From: Vigna angularis
Lineage: Eukaryota > Streptophyta > Magnoliopsida > Fabales > Fabaceae
Assembly: GCF_016808095.1 (NCBI RefSeq)
Contig: NC_068971.1
Span: forward strand, 11,420,501-11,484,500
Direction: 5' to 3'
DNA: 64,000 nt
The translations under genes and the position numbers were made by a program. The notes beneath the pieces are model-generated. The model made no database searches. It was not told the origin of the DNA and saw nothing but the letters and a program-made list of their open reading frames with translations. Shown piece by piece: positions 11,437-20,955 of this stretch. Position 1 is the first letter of the stretch. Each line of letters begins with the position of its first letter.

Positions 11437-11756
11437 TGTTGTATAGACTTGATTTTTTGTTGGCCGACTGTGCTGTCCGGACCGATTGTGCCGTCTGGTC
11501 CGGACGGTTTCCTGCGTCTTGTGTCCGTTCGGTCTGGTCTGGACGGTTTCTTGTCATGCCGTCTGGTCCGGACGGTGTTCCTGTCTGTGTTGCCTTAGTT
11601 GGTACTTTTGTTGGTTATATATTGTAGCCAACTCCTTTTCTTCGATATATAGAAAAATTCACGTATTATTCAGATCACAATTTCTCTGTGTTTTTATCGT
11701 TTCTTTCTTCTCAGTTTCTTTTTCTGGGTTTCATTGTTTCTCTGACGAACCCAACA
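11437..11756 (+). repeat. 3' LTR of the copia element
   Basis: Same 320-bp length and TG...CA ends as the 5' LTR. Seven substitutions were counted by eye, all in the first 195 bp. One of the four GTCCGGAC palindromes has become GTCTGGAC. Confidence 0.93.
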
Positions 11757-11761
11757 TCTTG

Positions 11762-12069
11762 TAATCTCTATTATGATCTTTTCTTGCAATCTTTATATTA
11801 AAAAAAACTACTGAAGAAGAAAAAGCCATAAAAATTATTATTATTATTATTATGTTATTTTATTTTAATCAATTAAAACTTTTTTTATATTAAATAATAA
11901 TTCATATTTATTTTAACAATATTTACACTAACAACAACATTTTATTTAAATATTTTTTTAAACACAATGATTTACAATTTTATCAAATAATTTTTTTTAA
12001 TCTATCAAACTAATCACATATCTAACATTCCCTTTTAATATAATAATTCTTCTGAAGTAAAACATAACA
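11762..12069. other. AT-rich spacer with short (ATT)n run
   Basis: No gene. A perfect ATT microsatellite of about 19 bp lies at 11834-11852. The rest is A/T-rich sequence between the copia element and the 375-bp foldback element. Confidence 0.6.
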
Positions 12070-12078
12070 TAATTAATA

Positions 12079-12453
12079 GGTTTAATAGGTTCGGAGGTCC
12101 TATTTGTGGGTTCGTTTCAATTGGGTCCTCCAATTTTGAAAGTGATCAATTTGGTCCCTAATTTAACAAAATTGAGTCAATAATACCCTTTCCGTTAAAT
12201 GCAATGGACGTCATTAACTTTTTAAACATGTGGTATGTTGAAGCATCCTTCAAATAAAACTGTGCCACCTGCAAATAAAAGGATGCCTCAACATGCCACA
12301 TGTTTAAAAAGTTAACGCCGTCCATTACATTTAACGGAAAGGGTATTATTGACTCAATTTTGTTAAATTAGGGACCAAATTAATCACTTTCAAAATTGGA
12401 GGACCCAATTGAAACGAACCCACAAATATAAGGACCTCCGAACCTATTAAACC
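12079..12453. mobile_element. 375-bp foldback Mutator-type MITE with 9-bp target duplication
   Basis: Begins GGTTTAATAGGTTCGGAGGT and ends with the inverted counterpart, finishing ATTAAACC. The flanks are a perfect 9-bp duplication, TAATTAATA (12070-12078 and 12454-12462). The two arms (about 12079-12245 and 12285-12453) are imperfect inverted copies along nearly their whole length, leaving a short loop around 12250-12280. There is no coding capacity. The end words GGTTTAAT/ATTAAACC are the same as those of the larger element at 36545-37622. Confidence 0.9.
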
Positions 12454-12462
12454 TAATTAATA

Positions 12463-14110
12463 ATCATAAACCTATAATTCATTATCTTAAGAAAATGTTA
12501 TTACACTTATCCACAATATACCATAATAACAAAATGTATACAAAAGATCTATATAACTCAGGAAACTACAATTAAGATAAAGAAAATATAAAGTCTTTCA
12601 AAAAGATCTTATGCAATTAGAACCAAAGCCTAAAAGCTAGACACTTGAATTATCTTCCTCGTTAGTTAGGTCCACTCCTGCTTCCTTATCTATTCAGACT
12701 GATTAAGATGATTATTACAAAAAAAGAAAAAAAAAACAAAATAAAATGGTAAGCTAATTTGAAAAGGAGATTTCATATAATATAACTAAAGTTAAAACAC
12801 ATAAAATTCATCCATAAAGACAAACACGCCACAAGTAAAGATTATGCAAGACTCAGTTATCCGGATATATGTGTTGATATCAGACTCAGACAAGTTTTAC
12901 ACTTGTGGTGACATCTATTACTCAGCAGATCCATTGCAAATGGATTTCACCTTACGACACACAAGGTTAATCACTTACCATTTTAGATAAAGGTAAAGCC
13001 CCTAAACTAGTACCTTTTGTTATTCCCACCACATTATCCCATCCTCTTATACATTAGTTTATATGGTTATTAGAGTCTCAACATAACATTCAGTACTGAA
13101 TCCATATATCAACGCGTACACTAAAGGAACTTAAGCCTAATCTATCTTGGATCAGTGCGCACCATCCACACATATCATATATATAGATAATTCCACAATT
13201 AACTCTTAACCTTATCATAATTATATCAGAAACACATAAAACACTTCAAATGGAAATGACTGGACAACTCTATAAGTCTTGCTTAACAAGATCTCAACGA
13301 CTAGAGCCCTTGCCCAACGACCCTAGAAAACATATCTTTTGTCCAACAAGTCTGTATAATTTCAGAAAACAAAATTTGCAATTTCAAGTTATTCAACCAT
13401 ACCAAAACCAATTCATGTTGTTTACAAATTATAAAACACATCAAATACAATTCTAGGCACTCACAACAACAATCATAACACATTTAACTATTATAGTGCA
13501 TACCTAAACATGGAAAGTAAACACTTTTCAATTCAATTCACAAATAAACTAAAACAAAACTTTACATTCTTGCAAAATTTCAATTATCAAAGATGTCTTA
13601 AATAATTCGAATATTTCCATTCAAACAAATTACAATTAGTTTCCCTTACATGTGGTTGACAGCTCAACTATTATAAGAATACCCAAGCTCCTTCAAAATA
13701 AAAAAAAATGTTCTATTTATACTTAAGAATAATACAAAAACAATTATGCTATTCCAACAAGATTATTGATTAACAGAAAATCATATAAATGATTCTAAGT
13801 ACACATGCAAGTAAAATAGACTCACATATTAAATCTAAAAAAAAGGATAAAAAACTAACTTACGAAAAAATTAATTAGATAGAGTTAAAGAACTTGTCAT
13901 GAGAATAACTCTAATGGTCTCTAGTATTAAAATAGAAGAAAATTGATAAATGGTAATAAGAAGTGAATGAACTCTAAAAACTAATTTATGAAAAGATAAT
14001 ATATTTTTAAATAATAAAATTCCTTGAATTTTTCTATTATACAAAAATATTTTAATATTAAAATAGTTGACTGTGGATATTTTTAAAAACATTATTAATC
14101 ATAAAATATC
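12463..14110 (-). repeat. LTR-like non-coding repeat, copy B (eroded)
   Basis: Diverged relative of copies A and C. It shares a GATTATTRCAAAA block near 12710, a CACTTGTGGTGACATCTATT segment (12900-12920) matching CACTTGTGGTGGCCTCTACT in copy C, and an AATATCATTTTCT block at its right end (14105) matching copy A. The CGCT/AGCG words are decayed (for example TTGCCCAACGACC near 13310). It lies in the same orientation as A and C. The ends are not resolvable by eye. Confidence 0.45.
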
Positions 14111-15218
14111 ATTTTCTAATATAACATCACTCACAACCTTTCTATCACTTTTCGTTCACTTCTTAGTAACATTTTCTTAATATAAACAAACTTTACTTTC
14201 ATTTTCCCCCCTTCAAATCCAACGATTTATACTATCTCAAATCTATTTTTGAAATCCAAATACAAACTTGTCACACTTTTTCATATCTTTCCTTTTTATT
14301 TTTTTTTTATCATTAAAACATTCAAATTTATTTTTTATTAAAACAATTTTTTAAATCTTCAAATAAAACAAAAAGCAAAGTAATATTATGCCGGTTAAAG
14401 TTTTAAAATTAGTATTAAACGCAGTCTTGTTTTATCATTTTCTTATTTAAAGATATAAATAAAATCAATGTACAATCAATACTTTGTGTAAAAGAAAATG
14501 CTAAAATAAAGTAAGTTATAAAGATAAAAAATATATGTTTTATTTATTTTATAATTTCCTTGGGGTATATATTATTTTAAAAAATTAAACTATATTATAT
14601 TGATACTGTAAAAGTTTGGTATTCAATTATAAATTGTTTCTTAGGGCAAATTTGTTAACTTTTTAAATCCTGCATGGTATTGAAACTAAGATTAATAAGG
14701 CCAGTTTTGCCCAAATCACTAAATGGAGTAAAGTAGATTAGACTTATAACATTCTAAAATTGGGTTTGAGTTGAGTAATTCTAATTGTTCTAACGTGGGA
14801 TGCACTTACAAATATGAAGGAAAAAAAAAAGAAATATGTTATTTTATTTTATTTTTAGTGACACTAAAGAATGGTTTCATTAAAATGAATTGAAAAGTAA
14901 AAAGATGAAGAGTTGTTTTTGTTTTTTCTCGTTTTTGTTTACGAAAATCATTGAATTAATTTTTACTCGTTCAGGTTACTTATCTAATTGTATTTGAGAC
15001 TAAAATGAGTTTTTGGTAGGCAGTAAATTAATGTTATGTATTACTTGTTTCCAAGAAACATGAACAGGGGAAAATAGTGAAGATATCAAAACTTAATACG
15101 AAAATAAGATAATTTTTTAAACTTTTATTTTGTGTATAATCAGAAAAGAATAAATAAAAAAAACTCTTAATCATTAAATCATAAATCTATCAGAAAGAAC
15201 GTTTTGAAAACCACTAAA
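14111..15218. other. intergenic AT-rich, nothing recognised
   Basis: Strongly AT-rich, with short frames only and no repeat boundary I can support. It ends at the 9-bp target duplication of the large MULE. Confidence 0.5.
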
Positions 15219-15227
15219 TTGATATAT

Positions 15228-15457
15228 GGGTTAAATATGTTTTTCGTCCCTCAAGTATCACACGATTTTGGTTTTAGTCTCTACTCGAAACTTTGATGGA
15301 TTTTAGTCCTCATAGTTTTGAAACTCTTACTATTAGTCCTTAAAATTGGACGACGTTAACTTTTAGTAGATGTAACAAACAACGAGGTCACGTTTTATGC
15401 CAGCTGCCCTCTTCACTCTCTGTCATGTTGGTTGTTTAAGTTTTGAAATGAGATTAA
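15228..15457 (+). repeat. left terminal inverted repeat of the MULE
   Basis: About 230 bp, matching the reverse complement of about 20716-20946 with scattered substitutions. It contains the conserved words TTTTCGTCCCT, CACACGATTTTGGTTTTAG and ACGACGTTAACTTTTAGTA. Confidence 0.9.
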
Positions 15458-15715
15458 GTATGTTAAGTGTGCATTTGGTTGAAGCGCACTTCGTCATCTC
15501 TTATAAATGAGATTTTAAGAAGTTGGGTTCTTCTTCGTCAATGCAGTTGGGGGCAAAGAAAGCTGAGGAGGTACATTTGAAGGTTGAAGTTCGTCTTCTT
15601 GAGGAGGTAAGTTGATACGTTTTGTTTTGCTCTTCTTCGTGTGAATATAAGGATTGGGGATATAGGGTTTGGGTGGGCACGAAAGATGATGAAGGGATTT
15701 CTTTGTTGTAGTGAA

Positions 15716-16235
15716 ATGAAAGGTGAGAGTGAAGGAAATGGTTGGACGCGAAGGTCAATTGGTTCAGGAAAGTCGCAAAGTTGTGGATCATCTTCACGGT
15801 TACCATCTAAATTATATGGTTGTGGCGAAACATTGTAGCTTTTGAAGGCAACTACTGCGAAGAACAAAGGAAGACTGTTTTATAGATGTAGAAATTGGGC
15901 AATAAGTGATTAAATCTTTCAGTTCATGTGCTGAATTTTGTATTAATTGTGTGCTATTTTGATTACAGAGTAATTCAAGTTGTAATTAATTTGAATGACA
16001 TGATGAAGGAGTTTCTGAAATTGAAGGAAGCTTTGAAAGAAAACGTGAAGAACTTGAAATGTGTTTGGAAAATGAAAAACTTGTACTGGATCTAAGGAAG
16101 AAGAACGACAAGCTGAAAAGGAAATTAGAACAAGAGAAGAAAGTTGGGAAAATGATGTTGTTGTTGTTTGTTTTGTCATGGGCGTTAACAATTTTCTTTT
16201 GTATTATGTTTTTGTTGAAGATGAATTGTAATTAA
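15716..16235 (+). pseudogene. GRF-type zinc finger, coiled-coil, C-terminal membrane-anchor protein (At4g04775-like), broken
   Basis: Exon 1 (15716-15901) gives a short Ser-rich N-terminus, then LYGCGETL, then AKNKGRLFYRCRNWA. This is the C-x-C/N-x-GR-x-F-x-x-C-x-x-W pattern of GRF zinc fingers, which bind nucleic acid in other proteins. Exon 2 (from 15969, after TTACAG) continues with SNSSCN and FE, then a charged stretch (FERKREELEMCLENEKLVLD) predicted as coiled coil. It ends in a hydrophobic helix, MLLLFVLSWALTIFFCIMFL, and a stop at 16233-16235. Breaks: TAG at 15836-15838, TAA and TGA where the finger's final aromatic residues should be (15984-15998), and a 5' splice site reading ATAAGT where GTAAGT is expected (15902). 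The start codon is uncertain; an in-frame ATG also lies at 15641. The same domain set is common in legume proteins named At4g04775-like. It is convergent with the transposase inside the same element, so it is probably an element gene. Confidence 0.75.
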
Positions 16236-17354
16236 GAATTATGGTTGAATAAAATGAGGTACTTAAGTTTGTCTCCAAATTCTGCTTGACTAAATTCTCC
16301 AAATTATTTACTTGTGTTGCCACTTGATGATTAACTTTTTTTCCCTTTAACATTCCACTGTTACTGGACTTTTGTTCTATGCTAATAAAGAAAACATTGG
16401 GCAGCATAAAACATCTGAATATTATAACATTTGAATTAAAATATCAAACAGAAAACGGAAACAAAGTTATCAGTATAAAACAAATTCATATTCATATAGA
16501 TATTTAATATTAAAGCTTCACTGATCACCAAAATCAATCCTTGGAGAATCAAAGATAGTTCTCTAAGTAAATGAAAAAACTAGAAGCAGGCATTAAGAAA
16601 CTACAAAGCCTTCACGCCTAACTAACATTAGTTGAAAACCTTTAGGAAATTTTCCATGCTTACAGAAGACATTAAGTCATCACTCAACATTTTTAAACAA
16701 CCAATGGCATATAGTTAACGCTTAATTATTTCAGCTGTCTTCCACTTTTTACTTTCAAGAATTAACCAAAGGTAGCATTTTTAGAATTGTACTTTTAGTA
16801 ATCCTATAGCTTTCTAAACATAATAATTTCACCCAAATAACACTAGCAATGAATAAAAGAACATGGTCTCAACTCATTAAAATTAATCATAAACAACTGC
16901 TCATGGTTCACCCACTTCCATCTCCCGGATCTGCCTCAACTCAGAAATGCCACTTGAGTTTGCCTGCTAAAATTTACTAAGTAGAGTATCTGTAAATCTG
17001 AACTTGGAATAAATAAAGTTAACTTGGCATAATGCAAAAATGGAATACAACAAGAAGCATGATATAATATGAAGTTGTCCCATACTATTAAATAAGATAA
17101 GTAAGTTAAGTGGTCCCTTACCACTGACAAAAAATATTGTAATAGCAGTACTAAAGTAAGTTAAGTGGTCCCTTACAATTACATATGATGGTAGATGTTA
17201 AAAGCAACCACTGTACCCACTACTATTTTTCCCTAAGTGGGTGACTGTGACTTACAAAATACATTAAAATAAACGTTTGGCTACAATAAATCTTCAATTG
17301 GTACTAGCTTGGGACCCTAGATGTTGTGCAGCCAGTAGTCGTGAGGATGTTCTT
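16236..17354. other. interior of the MULE, no gene recognised
   Basis: Holds the presumed 3' regions of both element genes plus sequence I cannot assign. A 20-bp word, GTAAGTTAAGTGGTCCCTTA, occurs twice in direct orientation (17101-17120 and 17156-17175). The last 80 bases before 17355 may be internal sequence of the adjacent Cassandra-like element. Confidence 0.5.
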
Positions 17355-17672
17355 TGTGACACCCGGGCACTGATACGAGGGCGGGGAGTGATGCCGGTGC
17401 AAGAGGCATGGTGCACGGGGCACAGAGAAGGAGCGGCTCCTAGCAGGCTTCGAGTGGAAGGGACACATGGATGAATCGAACATACACCGGAATGAGAGGG
17501 ATCTGGAGACTGTGTAGGTATGAGACTATACAGTTGAAGGATAGCTTAAAGGAATTGATTTGACTACTCATATCACCAAATGAATTTGCTTTTCGGTAGC
17601 CTGACTCATAAGAACTCCATGGTTAAGCGTGCTTAGCCTTGGAGTAATTCTGGGATGGGTGACTTGTTCCAG
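17355..17672 (+). mobile_element. Cassandra-type TRIM fragment (LTR with 5S rRNA-derived promoter)
   Basis: Begins TGTGACACCCGGGCACTGAT, an LTR-like TG end, and near its 3' end carries a 5S rRNA-like segment (about 17605-17670). This has AGAACTCCATGGTTAAGCGT corresponding to plant 5S CAGAACTCCGCAGTTAAGCG, followed by GGGATGGGTGAC, the internal-control region. Cassandra elements are the known plant TRIMs that carry 5S promoter boxes in their LTRs. The fragment stops soon after the 5S part and joins transposase sequence, so only one incomplete LTR (perhaps with a little internal sequence upstream) remains. I saw no second LTR in the window. Confidence 0.75.
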
Positions 17673-20400
17673 GTTTAGTTGAGAAGTCTCCCTTCTTGAT
17701 GTTCCTCCACCTTGTGACGTTGATGGAGCTTGTTGTGCTTGAGAACCTCCTGCAGTGGAAGTTGCCCTTGTGCTGCCAGATCCTCCTACACTTGAAGTGC
17801 CCCTTGTGTTCTGTAAATGGAAGTAAGCGACATTGCAATTATCATAGTGTAAATAAGTGAAGTTGTAAAAGAGTGATTTTGTACCTTTCTCTTTCCCTTT
17901 TTACATGTTCTTACATTATGACCAAATTCATTGCAGCTGCTACACTTCATAACAAGATTCTTCTTTGACAATTTTGTATGACTCACATATTCATCAGCCT
18001 CCCTTCTTCTTAGTTTTTTAGGCCTCCTAGGGGGTGTTTTATAAATTGGAGGCAGTATTGCACCAGATTCAAAAGTAGACCACAGTTGTTGTCCATTGAT
18101 TGGAACAATTTCAAGGCCATAACAAGTTTCATAAGCCTCTTTCTTGTAATAAGGATGTACATAGTCTTCAGGATTTTCTACTTTGTAATTTATGGCAGCC
18201 ACAACATGCCTGCAAGGTATTCCTACCAAATCCCAAAAGTAACAACTACATGAATGGTTACTTAGGTCAACTACAAACTTGTCCATTGTAAACCCGTGAG
18301 TGACTTCAAATTTTGCAGCCCCTGCCTAAGTTGGAATCCAACTTCCACTCTTCTTTACTTCCCTATCAAGTCTTTTTCATGGTTTAGGCATCACAACTCC
18401 TGTATATGTCTTTGCTTTTTCTCTAAGTATTGCAAACCTACTCATAATGTAAGTTCTAATCCATTCCATCATAGTTATGATAGGTTTGTCTCTAGCTAGT
18501 AAAATTGTACTATTAAATGACTCAGACAAATTATTTATCAAGACATCGCATCTAGGATAACTACTGAATCCATGTTTACACCAACACTTAGTTGGAATAG
18601 CTAGCAACCAATTGTAAGCATCAATGTTAACATTAGACAACTCACCCATTTTCTTTTCCCAGTCCTATTGAAATGTGGCCTTGGCAGCCCCATCATAAGA
18701 TCTCTAATAAGCACTCCTCCACCAAATTTCTTCTTGTAATTGTTATACAAGTGCCTTAAGCATAATCTATGTTCCACTCCATCCAAGATGTCATAAAAAA
18801 CTGTCATTAGTCCCTTCAAAACACAAAAGGTCTTGGTCAATAGTAAATAATGTCACTGCTACGAAATAAAAATAGGAAAACATTAAAATGAAAATACCTT
18901 TTGTTGATCAAAAATGAAAACCCAACGTTGACAATCAATGCCACCAATATCATCCAGAAGTAGTGTAAAAAACTATCTTCAACTTTCTTGGCATTCATTT
19001 TCAACCACAGCAAAAGCTAGTGGGAAATATTGGTCATTGGGGTCTTTACCCACTGCCACCAACAACTGACCACCATATGTTATCTTCAGATGACAACCAT
19101 CTACCCCTATGAAGGGCCTGCAACTTCCTAAGAAGCCTTGCTGACAACCCTTTAAACACATATAAAATGACCCAAATCTTGGTGGCAAACTTGGTTGGGG
19201 TTGATTCACTTTAATTTTAAAGGTTCCAGACTTCACTCTTAGCAATTCACCCACATAATCATATAGACGACCATATTGTCGTTCTCCATCACCAACCAAA
19301 GAATCCAAAGCAATTTGCTTGGCCTTTCCAGCTTGTTCATATCATCTTGTCTATACTTTTTAAAGTTGCCCCTTTTCAACCTCACATCCTCATCACTATC
19401 TACATTTGAATCCAATTCATCACTATTGTATTCTTCATTGATGTCATGATCTCCAACTTCTTCATTCATTATAAATGAACCTTCCCCAACATTGCCTCTT
19501 CTAGTCACATGTTTCTTCTCTTTTTTCATTGTATTCCACCTATCCAAAACTGGATTAATGTTTCTACGAACTTGGTCCACCCTATCATTCTCAACACCAA
19601 ACCCATCATCATCATTAGCCATTCTGTCTTCTTCACTGTCATCCAGATTCTTCAGCTGAAGCTTCTACTTCCCCCTCAACCACATTTCCCCCTTCCTCTT
19701 CTTCACGAAGATAATCATGTTCATCACCACCATCACAATCTTCTTCTTCTGCACCCATTTTAACCTCTTCATGTTCATCACCACCATCACACTCTTCCCT
19801 TTCCTCACCCATTTCAACCTCTTCATGTTCCTCACCACCATCACACTCTTCCTCACCCATTTCAACCTCTACAGCCACATTAACATGTGAACCCTGTTGC
19901 TCAACCCATTCACCCTCTTCTACAGCACCATCACCCTCTTCCAGACCCATTCCACCCTCTTCTACAATCTTAGTCACTTCTTCCTCATGTAAATTAACCT
20001 CTTCGTCACCCACTTTGGAAACCACTTCCTCCATGTCTATGTTTCCTTCATCTGTCACTTCACCACAACTAAGAAAGTGAACTTCCACTGCCTCACTAGG
20101 AACATATTGAACATAGATTTCTACCTCTTCCTTATTCTCCTCTGTATAGTTAGCCAAGTACAGTGCTTCCCTGTCATCACTAAATAATCTCACATTATTC
20201 ATCAGCCTTTGTTTCAACCCCTTCCACCATAGTTTGAATTCTGCATCATACTTAAATTCTTTAACTATTCCAATTTCTTCAAAATACGACCAACGATCCG
20301 GATCAAGTCCTTTGATCACGTGTATCTCTCCTCCAACATACTGTAGCCCTTAATTAGTAACAAACTTCCCCATGTGATGCAAACAAATGTCGAAAACCAT
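17568..20400 (-). pseudogene. MURA-type (MuDR) transposase, multiply broken
   Basis: Reads leftward from ATG 20400-20398. The N-terminal segment HVIKGLDPDRWSYFEEIGIV is typical of plant MuDR proteins and is followed by a long Glu/Val-rich acidic linker (to about 19640). The catalytic part has the first Asp in FIGVDGCHLK (19101), the second in VFIFDQQK (18909), a C-x2-H motif in CLRHLYNNY, and the Glu in LSESFNSTI (18523), so all DDE residues are present. A SWIM zinc finger (CSCYFWDLVGIPCRHV, about 18200-18250) and a CCHC knuckle (CSSCNEFGHNVRTC) follow, then an intron and a Gly/Ser/Thr/Gln-rich tail. One small intron is readable at 18814-18897. Breaks: TAA at 20350-20352, loss of the N-terminal DNA-binding zinc-finger region near 19330, TGA and TAG near 18975, and a frame shift near 18655. 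The frame's last part is antisense to the embedded Cassandra 5S sequence. Confidence 0.9.
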
Positions 20401-20519
20401 TTCTAGACCTACATTCAGACATCAACACTTTACACCAAATTGGAACAACCATAACCGAAAAAAAAACAATAGTTTAGCTTACCTTTACGCTTGTCTTTCA
20501 CACTCACCGTTTCTTTCAC

Positions 20520-20640
20520 GAGCACCGCAAGGAGCACCGCAAGGACCACCACAAGGACCACCTTGATAGAATGCTTCGAGTGGAATGTTTCGAGTACAAT
20601 GCTTGGAGTACAATGCTTCGAGTAAAACTACTTTTCCCCA
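20520..20640 (-). repeat. short subterminal direct repeats of the MULE
   Basis: Two simple tandem motifs lie between the transposase start and the right terminal repeat: GAGCACCGCAAG/GACCACCACAAG-like units (20519-20562) and four ATGCTTCGAGTA-like units (about 20570-20625). They lie in the presumed transposase 5' leader. Confidence 0.7.
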
Positions 20641-20715
20641 ATTGAAAAAAAAAACTTTGCCCAATTAAGAACCCTAATTGTTAATCTGATTTCAATCAAC
20701 AACATGTGACAATCA

Positions 20716-20946
20716 CTTAATCTCATTTCAAAACTTAAACAACCAACGTGGTAGAGAGTGAGAGAGGGCAGCTGGCATAAAACGTGGCCTTGTCGTTTGT
20801 CACATATACTAAAAGTTAACGTCGTCCAATTATAAGGACTAATAGTAAGAAATTAAAAATATGAGGACTAAAAACAATTAAAGTTTCGAGTAGGGACTAA
20901 AACCAAAATCGTGTGATACTTAAGGGACGAAAAACATATTTAACCC
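20716..20946 (-). repeat. right terminal inverted repeat of the MULE
   Basis: Inverted partner of 15228-15457, ending CATATTTAACCC directly at the 9-bp duplication TTGATATAT. Confidence 0.9.
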
Positions 20947-20955
20947 TTGATATAT

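Larger units (their letters stand above)
7021..11756 (+). mobile_element. Ty1/copia LTR retrotransposon, complete structure but inactivated (4736 bp)
   Basis: Two 320-bp LTRs (7021-7340, 11437-11756) begin TGTTG and end CCAACA, and the element is flanked by the 5-bp duplication TCTTG (7016-7020, 11757-11761). By eye the LTRs differ at seven positions (six transitions, one transversion), about 2.2%. Internally the order is gag, zinc knuckle, protease, integrase, reverse transcriptase, RNase H, which is the copia order, and the Gag/Pol sequence resembles the Tnt1/Tork lineage. The purine-rich run AGTCTAGGTGGAGAAT (11421-11436) sits directly before the 3' LTR as the polypurine tract. A frameshift and three in-frame stops disable the polyprotein. 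At an assumed plant rate of 1.3e-8 substitutions per site per year, the LTR difference corresponds to somewhat under one million years. Confidence 0.95.
15228..20946 (-). mobile_element. Mutator-like element (MULE) of 5719 bp with long terminal inverted repeats
   Basis: The ends GGGTTAAATATG...CATATTTAACCC are flanked by a perfect 9-bp duplication, TTGATATAT (15219-15227 and 20947-20955). The terminal inverted repeats run about 230 bp each (15228-15457 and about 20716-20946), diverged but alignable throughout. Inside are two convergent genes, both damaged: a GRF zinc-finger gene on the plus strand (15716-16235) and a MURA-type transposase on the minus strand (17568-20400). A Cassandra-like TRIM fragment is embedded at about 17355-17672. 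With its transposase broken the element cannot move itself, but its ends look intact enough to be moved in trans. Confidence 0.93.

Noticed and set aside
17605..17670. 5S rRNA gene
   Set aside because: Only the 3' two-thirds of a 5S-like sequence is present, with many substitutions and no flanking 5S repeat. It is better explained as the promoter part of a Cassandra-type TRIM.
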